A stretch of DNA of 64,000 nucleotides from Halosolutus halophilus (GCF_022869805.1 NZ_CP094974.1:3720001-3784000); one strand, 5' to 3'. Counted from the stretch's first letter, positions 44,023 through 53,260 are shown. The notes: generated from the letters alone by a model not told the origin. Translations and numbers: made by a program.

Positions 44023-44352
44023 TCAGCGAGGCGCGTAGCGGTCCGATTCGGGCGGTTCGATCAGGATTTCTCCGTCGCTCGTGACCGTCACGTAGTGGTC
44101 GTCGACGACAAACGAGAGTCTGCCGCCGGTCCGCGGCCTACCGTCGTGGCGCGGTCGAAAGAGCGCGTCGAGCGCGTCGGGATCGACGGCGTCGTACAGC
44201 GAGAACCGGCAGTCGGTGACGTCGACGCCCGTGCAGTCGGCCAGTGCGTGAATCACGGTCGTGCTGAGGGTGGCAGTTCCCTCGGGGTCGTGGACGGCGC
44301 GATACACCGATGGAGAGCGAGACTGTGGTGCGGGGGGCGTGTATCCGGACAT
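44023..44352 (-). CDS. HalOD1 output-domain protein
   Basis: A 109-residue protein matching the HalOD1 domain found at the ends of haloarchaeal signalling proteins and as stand-alone modules. The core is PSVYRAVHDPEGTATLSTTV, then HALADCTGVDVTD, LYDAVDPDALDALF and VVDDHYVTVTSDGEILIEPP. It probably acts as a downstream partner in two-component-type signalling. Oriented opposite to the TraB-like gene and 49 nt away. Confidence 0.85.
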   Translation of the reverse strand: MSGYTPPAPQSRSPSVYRAVHDPEGTATLSTTVIHALADCTGVDVTDCRFSLYDAVDPDALDALFRPRHDGRPRTGGRLSFVVDDHYVTVTSDGEILIEPPESDRYAPR

Positions 44353-44517
44353 GCGTGGTCGTCTTCGCCAGCCAGTCGTTCCTCGAGGGGTAAAAACATA
44401 ATCGTCGATTACTTGCTAGAACGGCGACGATATGCCCGGTTCCCAGAAGGTCTTGAGAGTCACCGCTCCCATCGGTCTCGAAGCAGTCCGGGTGAACCGG
44501 TCGGAGGCGCGGATCGA

Positions 44518-44847
44518 TCACTGGCGAAGCGTCGAAACGCAGTTCCAGCAGTAGGTGAAGGTCTGGTCGGCCGCGTTCCGTGCGCCGCAATGTGGACACC
44601 GAATCGTCTCGCCTTCGAACTCGAGGGTCCCGGCCACGTCGTCCGGATCGCTGGTGTCGTCCGGCGCACGAGGATACCGATCGGCCCCGGGCGAGGAGCG
44701 CGAACTCGCGCGGTTGGGGTCGGCGAACGACGGCGTTCCGGCGTTCTCACCGTCCTCGCGGCGGGCGTACACGTAGTACAGTAACAGGTGAAGCAGGGCG
44801 AACAGCACGACGTATCCGACGAGCCAGCCCCAGAGCTCCATCAGCAT
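44518..44847 (-). CDS. Membrane-anchored zinc-ribbon protein (DUF7577-like)
   Basis: From the ATG at 44847 the 109-residue product has one N-terminal transmembrane helix (ELWGWLVGYVVLFALLHLLL), a polar linker (REDGENAGTPSFADPNRASS) and a C-terminal zinc ribbon IRCPHCGARNAADQTFTYCW ending with CVSTLRQ. An ATG at 44841 and a TTG at 44862 are alternative starts. The ribbon faces the cytoplasm if the helix is a simple N-out anchor. Function unknown; membrane-recruited protein interaction is plausible. Confidence 0.75.
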   Translation of the reverse strand: MLMELWGWLVGYVVLFALLHLLLYYVYARREDGENAGTPSFADPNRASSRSSPGADRYPRAPDDTSDPDDVAGTLEFEGETIRCPHCGARNAADQTFTYCWNCVSTLRQ

Positions 44848-44980
44848 GATATACGTTCTCAATGCACTTGGATATTCCCCGCCTCATCGACCGGTGACAG
44901 TCGATCGAGAGCGAATAACAGTCGTTCCTGACGGTCGGCGACGCTCGTTTGGAACCCGTACGGTCCAGGAGAGGTGGCCG

Positions 44981-45880
44981 TTACCGCGGAGGCTCCAGGT
45001 CGCGGCCGAACTCGTCGAACGCCTCGAAATCGTCCGGCAGGTCGTACTCGAGGTGGCGTTGCTCCTGGCGGTTGACCCCGCCCTCCTCGATCGGGGTCGC
45101 GACCGACTCCCAGCCGGGCTTGATCTTGACGCTCTTGGCGGGCATTCCGACCGCGATGTGGTGTGCGGGGATGTCGTGCTGGACGACGCCGCGCGCGCCG
45201 ACGATGGCGTTCTCGCCGACCCTGTTCCCCGCCCGGACCATCGAGTCGTACGTGAGGCGCACGTCGTCCTCGACGATCGTGTGGTAGTTGCGCACCTCGG
45301 TCTGGTCGACGACGTCGTGATCGTGACTGTAGACGTGGACGCCGTCGGAGATCGACACCCGATCACCGATCGTCAGCCTCCCGCGGTCGTCGAGGTGGAC
45401 GTCGTCGTGGACGACCGTGTTGTCGCCGATCGTGATGTTGTGGCCGTAGGTGAACGAGATATTCTTGAAGAAACGGCAGTTCTCCCCGCACTCTTCGAAC
45501 AGGTGGTCCGCGAGCATCCGCCGGAATCGCAGCGCGAACTCGACGTTGTCCGCGATCGGCAGACTGTCGAACTGCCGCCAGAGCCACTGGAGGTGTTTCG
45601 ATTGGCGGAACCGCTCTTCGTCCTTCTCGGCGTAGTACTCGCTCTCGAGGGTGGTGTTACACGGGTCGTAGCTCTGCAGTCGGACGCGTTCCGCCGGCGA
45701 GACGTCCTTGCCCGCCTGCCAGCGCTCGTAGGCCTCGCGATCGCCCGAGAGGTCGATCAACACGTGCTTGACGACTGCGCAGGTATCCTCGTCGCTCGAC
45801 AGTCGCTCGTCGACCTCGTCGATGAACTCGCGCATGCCCGCCTCCGCCTCGTCGGGGAGCGAGACGTACCGCTTTGTCAT
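44981..45880 (-). CDS. Hexapeptide-repeat acyltransferase (maltose/galactoside O-acetyltransferase-like)
   Basis: From the ATG at 45880 (MTKRYVSLPDEAEAGMREFI) the product has 299 residues. An unusually long helical N-terminus (about 140 residues) precedes a left-handed beta-helix domain with hexapeptide turns (ITIGDNTVVHDDVHLDDRGR, LTIGDRVSISDGVHVYSHDH) and the family's catalytic-His region (YSHDHDVVDQTEVRN). The C-terminal part has IVGARGVVQHDIPAHHIAVG. It transfers an acyl group, probably acetyl, to a sugar or lipid acceptor. The N-terminal extension is not usual for the short acetyltransferases. Confidence 0.85.
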   Translation of the reverse strand: MTKRYVSLPDEAEAGMREFIDEVDERLSSDEDTCAVVKHVLIDLSGDREAYERWQAGKDVSPAERVRLQSYDPCNTTLESEYYAEKDEERFRQSKHLQWLWRQFDSLPIADNVEFALRFRRMLADHLFEECGENCRFFKNISFTYGHNITIGDNTVVHDDVHLDDRGRLTIGDRVSISDGVHVYSHDHDVVDQTEVRNYHTIVEDDVRLTYDSMVRAGNRVGENAIVGARGVVQHDIPAHHIAVGMPAKSVKIKPGWESVATPIEEGGVNRQEQRHLEYDLPDDFEAFDEFGRDLEPPR

Positions 45881-46084
45881 ATGCCGTGGTATTGCTCGCG
45901 GCACTCATAGGGGTTCGGTTGTGCGACCAGTTTGCCGATCCCGTATCAGGTGGCACGAGTGTTACCGGACCTGTGATCCGATCGCCCCGGGGTCCGCTTC
46001 TCCTCGAACGGCGATCCGTAGGGCACCGTCTCGGTAAAAACTGGGACAACTACGTACGTCCGGAAGCGAATCGTGTGCGATATT

Positions 46085-46285
46085 TTAATCGATGACGACC
46101 AGTATTGTCATTCCTAGTATAACTGCTGCCCCCGAACAGAGCCCAAGCACTACCGCTTCGACCCAGACAGAAGCAACGAACGGAAGGCCCCACGTCCAAA
46201 CTATGAGCACACCCAGGGCCGCAAAAATTGGACTGCCGATATGAAGGACCCACTCGTTATTCCACGCCACCTTGTCGGTGCTCAA
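46085..46285 (-). CDS. Possible small two-helix membrane protein (66 aa)
   Basis: A frame from TTG at 46285 (start codon uncertain; no ATG is available nearby) encodes two hydrophobic helices, HIGSPIFAALGVLIVWTWGL and ASVWVEAVVLGLCSGAAVIL, then GMTILVVID. The downstream DNA is AT-rich. The pattern looks real, but the start and function are unresolved. Confidence 0.4.
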   Translation of the reverse strand: MSTDKVAWNNEWVLHIGSPIFAALGVLIVWTWGLPFVASVWVEAVVLGLCSGAAVILGMTILVVID

Positions 46286-46421
46286 TACGTTGGATTTTAT
46301 CGAATTCGTTGTGCGAAAGATCGCAGACAGATCGGAATAACAGTGGCGTCTCCGTCGAACGTCCGCCGGTCCGCGGCGACGTTCCGCACGCCATAAGTCC
46401 CCTCGCTCCAAAGGGCCGTGT

Positions 46422-47477
46422 ATGCAGTACCAGGAACTCGGCAACTCCGGCGTCGAGGTCAGCGAAGTCGGCTTCGGCGCGTGGGTCGTCGGCACCGACT
46501 GGTGGGGCGATCGGTCCGAGGACGACGCCACCGAGATGGTCCAGTACGCGGTCGACCAGGAGATCACGTACTTCGACACGGGCGACGTCTACGGCCACGG
46601 CCGGAGCGAGGAGTTGATCGGCCAGGCGCTTTCCGAGGTCCGCGACGAGGTCACGGTCGCGACCAAGGTCGGTTACGACTTCTACAACAATCCACAGGCC
46701 GGCCACGGCGAACTCCCCAAGGAGATGGACCCCGAGTACCTGCGCGAGGCCGTCGAGAAGAGCCTCGATCGGCTCGGGATGGACTCGATCGACGTCCTCC
46801 AGTTGCACAACGCCGACGTCGACGAGATCACCCCGGACGTGCTCGAACTCCTCGACGAACTCGAAGAGGAGGGCGTGATCGAGGCGACGGGACTCGCGCT
46901 CGGCCCCTCGATCGGCTGGCTCGCCGAGGGCGACCTCGCGATCGAGGAGGAGTTCGACTCCGTCCAGTTAGTGTGGAATATGCTCGAACAGGAGGTCGGC
47001 AACCACTTCCTCGAGACGATCGCGGAAACCGGCTCCTCGACGAGTCTCATCCCCCGCGTCCCGCACTCCTCGGGGATCCTCAACGAGCAGGTCACTCCCG
47101 AGACGGAACTCGGCGAGGGCGATCACCGCGGCTTCCGGCCCGACGAGTGGTACGAGACGGGTTGGGAGAAACTCGAGAAGTTGCGATTCCTGGAACGGGA
47201 CGGCGAACGGACGATGGGCCAGGCGTCGATCGCGTGGCTCCTCTCGCACGACCCCGTCGCGTCCGTGACGCCGACGTTCCGCACGAAAGCCGACGTCGAC
47301 GAGTGGGCGGCCGCGAGCGACGTTCCCAAACTCTCCGACGGAGAACTGGCCCGCGTCGACGACCTCTACGAGAACGACTTCGGGATCGATCGGGACGACG
47401 GCATGGACGCCCTGCGATCGTCGGTCGACGGCGAGGACATCCAGTCGGCCGGGCTGGACAAGCTCACGGCCGACTGA
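46422..47477 (+). CDS. Aldo/keto reductase
   Basis: The 351-residue TIM-barrel oxidoreductase starts MQYQELGNSGVEVSEVGFGA. It has YFDTGDVYGHGRSEELIGQA (catalytic D and Y), ATKVGYDFYNN (catalytic K), SLDRLGMDSIDVLQLHNADV, and the C-terminal NADPH-binding part with SIAWLLSHDPVASVTPTFRT. The catalytic tetrad's His is at LQLHN. It reduces an unknown aldehyde or ketone. Monocistronic. Confidence 0.92.
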   Translation: MQYQELGNSGVEVSEVGFGAWVVGTDWWGDRSEDDATEMVQYAVDQEITYFDTGDVYGHGRSEELIGQALSEVRDEVTVATKVGYDFYNNPQAGHGELPKEMDPEYLREAVEKSLDRLGMDSIDVLQLHNADVDEITPDVLELLDELEEEGVIEATGLALGPSIGWLAEGDLAIEEEFDSVQLVWNMLEQEVGNHFLETIAETGSSTSLIPRVPHSSGILNEQVTPETELGEGDHRGFRPDEWYETGWEKLEKLRFLERDGERTMGQASIAWLLSHDPVASVTPTFRTKADVDEWAAASDVPKLSDGELARVDDLYENDFGIDRDDGMDALRSSVDGEDIQSAGLDKLTAD

Positions 47478-47741
47478 GGTATTACGGCACCGAGGCCCCG
47501 GTTCGCTTTTCGGACACCAGCCCGTACCGAGGTACCTCTCCAACTAGAGGCGGACGCGCCGCCGAGGTGGAGGCGCCGTTTCGGATCGGTGCTGGAAACC
47601 GATCCGATTGCGTAACTAGACACTGCGTTCCGAGAGCAACTGGATCATACGAGACAGAACCCGAAGCATACGCTGACGATCTCTAGAACGATAGTATACA
47701 GGTTACTGATAACAATATACAGCGTAGATGTTGGGATTCGT

Positions 47742-48413
47742 ATGGTGGAATCCCATACACGTCGAACGATTATGCTTGCCAGTGGCGCAACCGTCGGTGC
47801 ACTGAGCGGGTGTCTCGGAGCGGCTCAAGAAGGCGGACAGGGGGAGGGACAATACTCGTGTCCGGACGGATACAGTTTACTCGCGAAGTTCGAAACCGGG
47901 GGCGGTGACGACTGTTTCACAGAAGACGAAGAGGAGAATTCGATCGGCTGCATAGAGATCGTAGATTACACCACGAAAGAAGGTGAAGCCGACGACGACT
48001 GTGACGAGATAGTCGAATTCGAATGGGTAGCGACGGGCGACTGTGTCGTCTATCAGATCCGCGTATTCGGAGGCGGAGAGGAAGCGTTCGATCCCGGCGA
48101 AGACGAAGTTTTCGAAGAGGGGCAAGTCGAAGGGACGTTCACGTTCGATACTGGCGGTGACGGCCCACAGCCGGGCATTTCCAACGTTCACTTCTGCGGT
48201 GTTTCCGGGGACGACGGCGACGGTGGCGACGGAGACGGCGGAAATGGCGACGGCGGCAACGGAGACGGCGGGAACGGCGACGGCGGCAACGGAGACGGCG
48301 GGAACGGCGACGACGGCGACGGAGACGGCGATGATGAAGACGACGGGAAAAAGAAGAAGAAGGAAAAGTACGAGGACGACGAGAAGAGGGAGAAGGACGA
48401 GAACCACGACTGA
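47742..48413 (+). CDS. Exported lipoprotein with a Gly-Asp repeat and a Lys/Glu tail
   Basis: The 223-residue product starts MVESHTRRTIMLASGATVGA with a lipobox (ALSGC). The mature domain (about residues 35-150) has several Cys residues (SCPDGYSLLAKFETGGGDDC, IGCIEI, DDDCDEIVEFEWVATGDCVV, FCGVSG), so disulfides are likely. It is followed by a nearly perfect GDGGN repeat (about residues 156-190) and a highly charged end (DDGKKKKKEKYEDDEKREKD). I do not recognise a family. The domain looks like a small secreted beta domain. AT-rich DNA before 47742 is a likely promoter. Confidence 0.78.
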   Translation: MVESHTRRTIMLASGATVGALSGCLGAAQEGGQGEGQYSCPDGYSLLAKFETGGGDDCFTEDEEENSIGCIEIVDYTTKEGEADDDCDEIVEFEWVATGDCVVYQIRVFGGGEEAFDPGEDEVFEEGQVEGTFTFDTGGDGPQPGISNVHFCGVSGDDGDGGDGDGGNGDGGNGDGGNGDGGNGDGGNGDDGDGDGDDEDDGKKKKKEKYEDDEKREKDENHD

Positions 48414-48630
48414 ACGTCCCTCGATACCAGGTCCTCGATCGCGTTCGAAACTGCAACCCGACCGTCCACGAGGGAGACGGACGCCGATTTCACCGCCCAC
48501 CGAACGGGATTCGATAGGTCGCCGACCACCGTCGATGGTACTCCGAGATGACGACGCGATTCCTGACACAGCGGGTCACAGCGACGGCACGGAACCGATC
48601 GACCTCGGGTCAAGTCCGGTATGGTGCCGA

Positions 48631-48807
48631 TCACCGCGGCATCCGGAACGCGTGCACGGTCGCGACCAGTCCCGTCACCTGGCTGAGTTGCGTGAGAAGT
48701 GCGACGATGGTCTCGGTGAGAACCGGAATCGCCAGGTACAGCACCAGGAGCAGGACCGGAACCGCGAGGACGAGGACGAGGACGAACCGGATCGAGATGA
48801 ACGGCAT
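48631..48807 (-). CDS. Small two-helix membrane protein (58 aa)
   Basis: From the ATG at 48807 (MPFISIRFVLVLVLAVPVLL) this short protein has two hydrophobic helices (ISIRFVLVLVLAVPVLLLVL and ETIVALLTQLSQVTGLVATV). A longer frame to 48873 lacks membrane character upstream. Codons are GC-rich and haloarchaeal in style. Function unknown. Confidence 0.5.
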   Translation of the reverse strand: MPFISIRFVLVLVLAVPVLLLVLYLAIPVLTETIVALLTQLSQVTGLVATVHAFRMPR

Positions 48808-49025
48808 CGGGCGACCGCCGTTGTCGATCGCGGTTCTCGGATTTCGCGGGCTGGCAGTCCTGCTCGACCGCACCGGTGAGTTCGACGCAGCACGGGGCTC
48901 CTACGAACTGGCCGCACTGCTGGTCCACGTGGACCTCGTCCTGACCCACGTCGCGATCGTCGTCGCGAACCTCCCGAAACCGGCGGTGGGCGTTGGGAAC
49001 GGCCAGCCGCGGCATCCGATCAGCG

Positions 49026-49832
49026 TCACCGGGAACGCACCGACTCGGCCTCGCCGGCCGTCACCCACTCCTCCCACGTCACCGTCCCGACGGTTCGCTC
49101 CGGACACAGTGCCGCGCCCGATCGGAACCCGCCGGCGACCGACCCGGGGATCGGGAACCGGACGATCGGCCGACGGAGCCCCTCCGCGTCGCGGTACGTT
49201 CGGGCGAGTTCGCCGACGGTTCGCACCTCGGGGCCGCCGACGGGCGGGACGCGACCCGAGGGGTCGGCCGTCGCGTGGTCGACGATCGCGTCTGCAGCCT
49301 CGCGGACGTCGATCGGCTGAAGCCGAAATTCGGTGGGGAGCGGCCACACCGGCAGACGCGAAACCGCGTCGAGCAAGTCGTGGACGAAGGGGTGGAACTG
49401 CGTCGCACGGACGATCGTCGACGGGACCGCACTGCCCTCGACGGCCCGTTCGGCGGCGAGTTTGTGCTCGTAGTAGGAGTACGGAATCTCGTCGACGCCG
49501 ACGATCGAGACGTACAGGAAGTTGTCGACGCCCGCGGCGGCGGCCGCCTCGAGCAACCGTTCGGTCCCGCGGACGTCGACCGCCTCGCTGTCGCCCCGCG
49601 GTGCGGTGGCCGCGTGGACGACGACGTCCGCGTCCTCGACGGCCGATCGGAGCCCGGTTCCGTCGACGAGATCGAGTTCGATCCACTCGGGATTCGGTGC
49701 GCCGCCTTCGGCCGGCGGCGATCGGCTCGCCGCTCGAACGTCGTGGCCTGCATCCTGCAGCCGAGGACGCAGTGTTCGGCCGAGCGTTCCGGTCGCACCG
49801 GTGAGGAGCGTCAGAGTCGGTTCGTTCGTCAT
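49026..49832 (-). CDS. Atypical SDR (NmrA/NAD(P)-binding) family protein
   Basis: From the ATG at 49832 (MTNEPTLTLLTGATGTLGRT) the 268-residue product has the Rossmann GATGTLG motif, VVVHAATAPRGDSEAVDV, NFLYVSIVGVDEIPYSYYEH and AVPSTIVRATQFHPFVHDLL. The catalytic-type Y..H/K segment is SYYEHK (YYEHK), typical of atypical SDRs. Such proteins serve as NADPH-dependent reductases, epimerases or redox sensors. Monocistronic, with the Nudix gene divergent upstream. Confidence 0.88.
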   Translation of the reverse strand: MTNEPTLTLLTGATGTLGRTLRPRLQDAGHDVRAASRSPPAEGGAPNPEWIELDLVDGTGLRSAVEDADVVVHAATAPRGDSEAVDVRGTERLLEAAAAAGVDNFLYVSIVGVDEIPYSYYEHKLAAERAVEGSAVPSTIVRATQFHPFVHDLLDAVSRLPVWPLPTEFRLQPIDVREAADAIVDHATADPSGRVPPVGGPEVRTVGELARTYRDAEGLRRPIVRFPIPGSVAGGFRSGAALCPERTVGTVTWEEWVTAGEAESVRSR

Positions 49833-50060
49833 GATCGGGTATTGGTGCCACATCACTGAAATGCTGGTGCCGAATTCGCCCGTCGAGGATCCGGACGGCG
49901 GATCGGGTATCGAGTACGAACCAGCCGTCGCCGCGGACTGACAGCTTCACGACCGGAACGGCCGTCGCTGCTCGGTGATCCGGCCCCAGTCGTTCCTTTA
50001 GGTTCCTATAGGCCTCCCCCAGATACGCTTTTAGCCAATCGCGGTGTGGCACCAGCCAGC

Positions 50061-50519
50061 ATGACTGACGTAACGTACGTCGAGAAAGCCTGCGCGTACA
50101 TCACCCGCGCTCCGGGTGAGTTGCTGGTGTTCGAGGGTCCGGACCACGACGGGTTACAGATCCCGAAAGGGACGCTCGAATCGGGCGAGTCGCCGCGGGA
50201 GGCCCTGTTCAGGGAAGTGATCGAGGAAAGCGGACTCGGGACGCTGAGCGCGACGCGTCGCCTCTCGACGGACGTCTGGACCCGCCGCCGATCGCCACCC
50301 CGGCGGTACGTCCGCCACTTATTCCACGCGACGGTTCACGAACCTCGCGATCGGTGGACCCACACCGTCGCCGACGGCGGCGCGGAGCACGGGTCCGAGT
50401 TCGACCTCTACTGGGTCGAGCCCACGACCGCCCGGGAGTTCGCACTCGATCTGGACGACTACGTCCATCTCCTTCCGGACGGCACCCGGACCGAATCCGT
50501 CACATCGGCCTCGGACTGA
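50061..50519 (+). CDS. Nudix hydrolase
   Basis: From the ATG at 50061 (MTDVTYVEKACAYITRAPGE) the 152-residue product has a full Nudix box (KGTLESGESPREALFREVIE, then ESGLG). The C-terminal half is ordinary for the family (HTVADGGAEHGSEFDLYWVE). Likely substrates are nucleotide diphosphate compounds; no distinguishing extra domain is present. An ATG at 50046 is an alternative. Confidence 0.86.
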   Translation: MTDVTYVEKACAYITRAPGELLVFEGPDHDGLQIPKGTLESGESPREALFREVIEESGLGTLSATRRLSTDVWTRRRSPPRRYVRHLFHATVHEPRDRWTHTVADGGAEHGSEFDLYWVEPTTAREFALDLDDYVHLLPDGTRTESVTSASD

Positions 50520-50529
50520 TCGACCGAGA

Positions 50530-51080
50530 TCAGGTCGCACCGACGGCGTACCGAAGTTCGACGACGGCGTTCTCGTGGGTTACCGACTCGATCAGAGCTA
50601 GCTCGCGATCGGGTCCGGACTCGCCGAAGGGGGAGCGTCCGTCGCCGAGCAACGGCGGGACGACCGACAACCGGAGTTCGTCGATCGAGTCCGATCGGAG
50701 GAACACCCGCGCGAGCCGTGCCCCGCCGACGACCCAGACGTGATCGTATCGTTCCGTGAGATCGCGTGCCAGTTCGTCCACCTCGGCAGCGACCAACTCG
50801 ACGCGCTCGGTCGCGATCGGCAGTTCCCTGTTCGTCATCACGGACGTCGGTTTCCGTCCGTACGGCCACTCGTCGAACGACAGCACCTGTTCGTGCGTAT
50901 GCGATCCAATCACCAGCAGTCGACGCACCAGCAGTCGACGTCGGCGAAGAAGGCGTCGTATCGCTCGGTGACGCGATCGCTCGATTCGAACGTATCGAGC
51001 CACGAGACACCGCCGTCCACCGTTGCGATAAACCCGTCCACGCTGGTCGCCATGTACAGCGCGATCGATCCCCGGTCCAT
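50530..51080 (-). pseudogene. RibD/dihydrofolate-reductase-like protein, frameshifted at a 15-bp duplication
   Basis: From ATG 51080 the N-terminus (IALYMATSVDGFIATVDGGV, then SWLDTFESSDRVTERYDAFF) fits the RibD C-terminal/DHFR-like family. The frame then reads into TGA within two perfect copies of a 15-bp unit (50911-50925 and 50926-50940). The matching second half is one frame over: LLVIGSHTHEQVLSFDEWPY, then HVWVVGGARLARVFLRSDSI and VVPPLLGDGRSPF to the stop at 50530. Duplicating 15 bp does not shift the frame, so a further single-base change is needed. Probably inactive unless the sequence is in error. Confidence 0.8.
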
Positions 51081-51131
51081 GCCGCCGATACGGCGCTTGA
51101 GAACGATAGCTCGATCGTACTCGTCCGCTCG

Positions 51132-52571
51132 CTACTTCGATAGCGCCCGCTCGACGGCCGTGGCAACGGACGTGGCTTTCTCGGCTAGCGCCTCGGCTAC
51201 CAGTCCGTCGGCGACCGCCGCCTCGAGTTCGTCCTCGTCGACGATGGCGACCGTCCCGTCCGGCTTTCGGATCACGTCGACGTAGAGGTCGACGTACCGG
51301 GCACAGTCGGGGAACAGTTCGACCGGCGTACAGACGTTGACGTAGGTGCCCTTTGCGGTACCCTCGGCGTCCCGGTACGTCGTCGGATACCACCACCGGC
51401 CCTCGCGGAACTTCGTCACGGCGACGTCGCCGCTCTCCTTCGGCACGCCGAGCGCGTCGTAGGTCCCGCCGCCGCGCATCGATCGCTCGACGGTCACCGA
51501 GCCGTCGGCCTCCCAGTTCGTCACCTCGCCGCGACCGAGCGAGACCAGTCTGCCATCCGGTTTACCGTGCCCGATTTCGATCCGATCGCCCGTCGTCGGG
51601 CCGAACTGGTAGGTGACGGCCTCGAAGGGAAACCCGTCGTCACCGTCGTCGTTGCCCGATCCCGCGGAGCCACAGACGGCCTCCGCGAAGTCCACCGCCG
51701 CGCTGGCGGCCCGGTCGGCCGCCTTCGTCCGGTGGTGGCCCGCCATCGTCGCCGTCACTGCCCGTCGCGCGTCGTCGAGCGCGAACCGTGACTCGCGGCC
51801 GAACCAGAGCCACGCCGTACGCTCTGGTGCAGCCAGTCGACCCGGTTCGCCGGGGTCGTCCGGTGCGTCAGCGAGCGCGGTCTCGAGCGTTTCGACGCGG
51901 TCGACGGCCCGATCGAGGGCGGTGCCCATCGCCTCGAGATCCGCGTCGGCCGCATCGGGCTGCCAGCGGAGTCCCCACCCCTCCGGCACGTCGGTCGAGA
52001 GGAGGTCGGTCATCCCAACGAGTTCGTCCGCCCGCTCGCCGCGGAGCGCCGCCGAGACGCCGTGCCGATCGCGCGAGAGGGTACAGAGGCCGCCCGCTAC
52101 CGCAACCGAGGGGACGACCCGCGGCCGATCGTCGTCCCAGGGCGGCGCTGGCTCGTGGACCTGCACGCGGTAGCGGTTCCCGGTATCGACGTAGCCGTCG
52201 ACGTCGTCGTAGTCGAGGTAGCCGCGGCGGCCGTCACCGAGGTCGACGACGGCGCCGCCGCCACCGCTCGCCTCGATCACGTCCCCGTCGAAGACCGCGC
52301 TGCGGGGGACCTCGGCGTCCCAGTGGAACGTATCGATCGCGATCGAGTCGAGTTCGTCGACGACCGCCGTGACGGCGTCGGGATCCCCCGAAACCGCGAC
52401 GCCCTGCCTGTCGCGAGTCGTTTCGATCGAGACGGCGGCCGGAATCGTCGCGAACGAGTCCGTGAATCGCTCCTCGATCGGGTCGGAGGCCTGGACGATT
52501 TCGAACCCGTTCTCGTCCAGCAGTTGCGTCACCGCCGTGGTGTAGATGCCGCGGACGCGAACGGTGATCAT
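51132..52571 (-). CDS. Archaeal RNase AU-1 / FAU-1-like RNA-binding protein (RNase E/G family)
   Basis: The 479-residue product begins ITVRVRGIYTTAVTQLLDEN and has an S1-like barrel (VVDLGDGRRGYLDYDDVDGY). A central helical domain follows (EGWGLRWQPDAADADLEAMG), then a C-terminal DUF402-like domain (RSMRGGGTYDALGVPKESGD ... YVNVCTPVELFPDCARYVDL, YVDVIRKPDGTVAIVDEDEL). This is the FAU-1 layout, which binds AU-rich RNA and has RNase E/G-type activity in other archaea (5S or 16S rRNA processing). Length is normal. It is followed by the 125-residue protein at 52615 in the opposite reading order (upstream on the same strand). Confidence 0.88.
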   Translation of the reverse strand: MITVRVRGIYTTAVTQLLDENGFEIVQASDPIEERFTDSFATIPAAVSIETTRDRQGVAVSGDPDAVTAVVDELDSIAIDTFHWDAEVPRSAVFDGDVIEASGGGGAVVDLGDGRRGYLDYDDVDGYVDTGNRYRVQVHEPAPPWDDDRPRVVPSVAVAGGLCTLSRDRHGVSAALRGERADELVGMTDLLSTDVPEGWGLRWQPDAADADLEAMGTALDRAVDRVETLETALADAPDDPGEPGRLAAPERTAWLWFGRESRFALDDARRAVTATMAGHHRTKAADRAASAAVDFAEAVCGSAGSGNDDGDDGFPFEAVTYQFGPTTGDRIEIGHGKPDGRLVSLGRGEVTNWEADGSVTVERSMRGGGTYDALGVPKESGDVAVTKFREGRWWYPTTYRDAEGTAKGTYVNVCTPVELFPDCARYVDLYVDVIRKPDGTVAIVDEDELEAAVADGLVAEALAEKATSVATAVERALSK

Positions 52572-52614
52572 GGCCGTCCCTCCGCTGGTGACCGACGGAC
52601 ACCTGACACGGCGA

Positions 52615-52992
52615 TCACCGGAGCGTCTCCCGATCGGCCGCGAACCGGACCCGATCGTGGATAGTGGGGCCGAGCGTCAGTTCGACGGAGCCGTCTTCCA
52701 GGAGGCGACCGTCCTCGACGTAGACGCCCCACGTGTCGAACCGGAGCCAGCCGCGCATCTCGTCGGCGTGCGTGGTGAGATCCAGGTACTCGACGGTGTG
52801 TTCGGGAAACTCGGCCCGCGAGTGGGCCATGTCCATATCCGAGTAGACCGTCTCCGTCTCGTCGAAAAACGCCTCGAGCGCCGCCGCGTCGTCGGCGACG
52901 GCCTCGACGATCGCCTCGGAGGCGGTGCGGAGATCGTCGGCGTCCAGTCCGACGTCCCGGAGCGCCCGTTGTGTGCGCTGATCGAAGTGCAT
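52615..52992 (-). CDS. Hypothetical acidic protein, haloarchaeal (125 aa)
   Basis: From the ATG at 52992 (MHFDQRTQRALRDVGLDADD) the 125-residue soluble protein has a helical N-terminus (DLRTASEAIVEAVADDAAAL) and a beta-rich C-terminus (MRGWLRFDTWGVYVEDGRLL ... VELTLGPTIHDRVRF). Genes of this kind are conserved in haloarchaea next to AU-1 to my memory, but I do not know the function. The same strand and 43-nt spacing to the AU-1 gene suggest an operon. The upstream in-frame extension (Arg/Pro-rich) is a shadow. Confidence 0.7.
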   Translation of the reverse strand: MHFDQRTQRALRDVGLDADDLRTASEAIVEAVADDAAALEAFFDETETVYSDMDMAHSRAEFPEHTVEYLDLTTHADEMRGWLRFDTWGVYVEDGRLLEDGSVELTLGPTIHDRVRFAADRETLR

Positions 52993-53107
52993 ACCGGCGG
53001 GTTCGCGCGGGAGGCCTTTGTGGATTCCGAGTCCGATTCGATTCGATCGCCGCCATCCGGTTCGCGTCGGATCCGACGGCCGCGAAACCGATCCCGTCGG
53101 CCGTCGA

Positions 53108-53260
53108 TCAGTCGTCGGCGGCCAGGCCCCCGGCCACCTCGGCCGCGGTCGCGGCGCCGTCCTCGGCGTCCGCAGACGCCTCGACGTCGGTCTCGGTCTC
53201 GCTCTCGTCGGCCGGTCCTGGCGGTGCGGTGTAGAGGATGCCACGGCTACCACTGTACAT
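53108..53260 (-). CDS. Possible small acidic protein (50 aa)
   Basis: A frame from ATG 53260 (MYSGSRGILYTAPPGPADES) to 53108 encodes a short, highly acidic, Ala-rich tail (ETDVEASADAEDGAATAAEV). Codon endings are almost all G or C and the composition is typical of haloarchaeal proteins, which supports coding, but no motif identifies it. Confidence 0.5.
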   Translation of the reverse strand: MYSGSRGILYTAPPGPADESETETDVEASADAEDGAATAAEVAGGLAADD

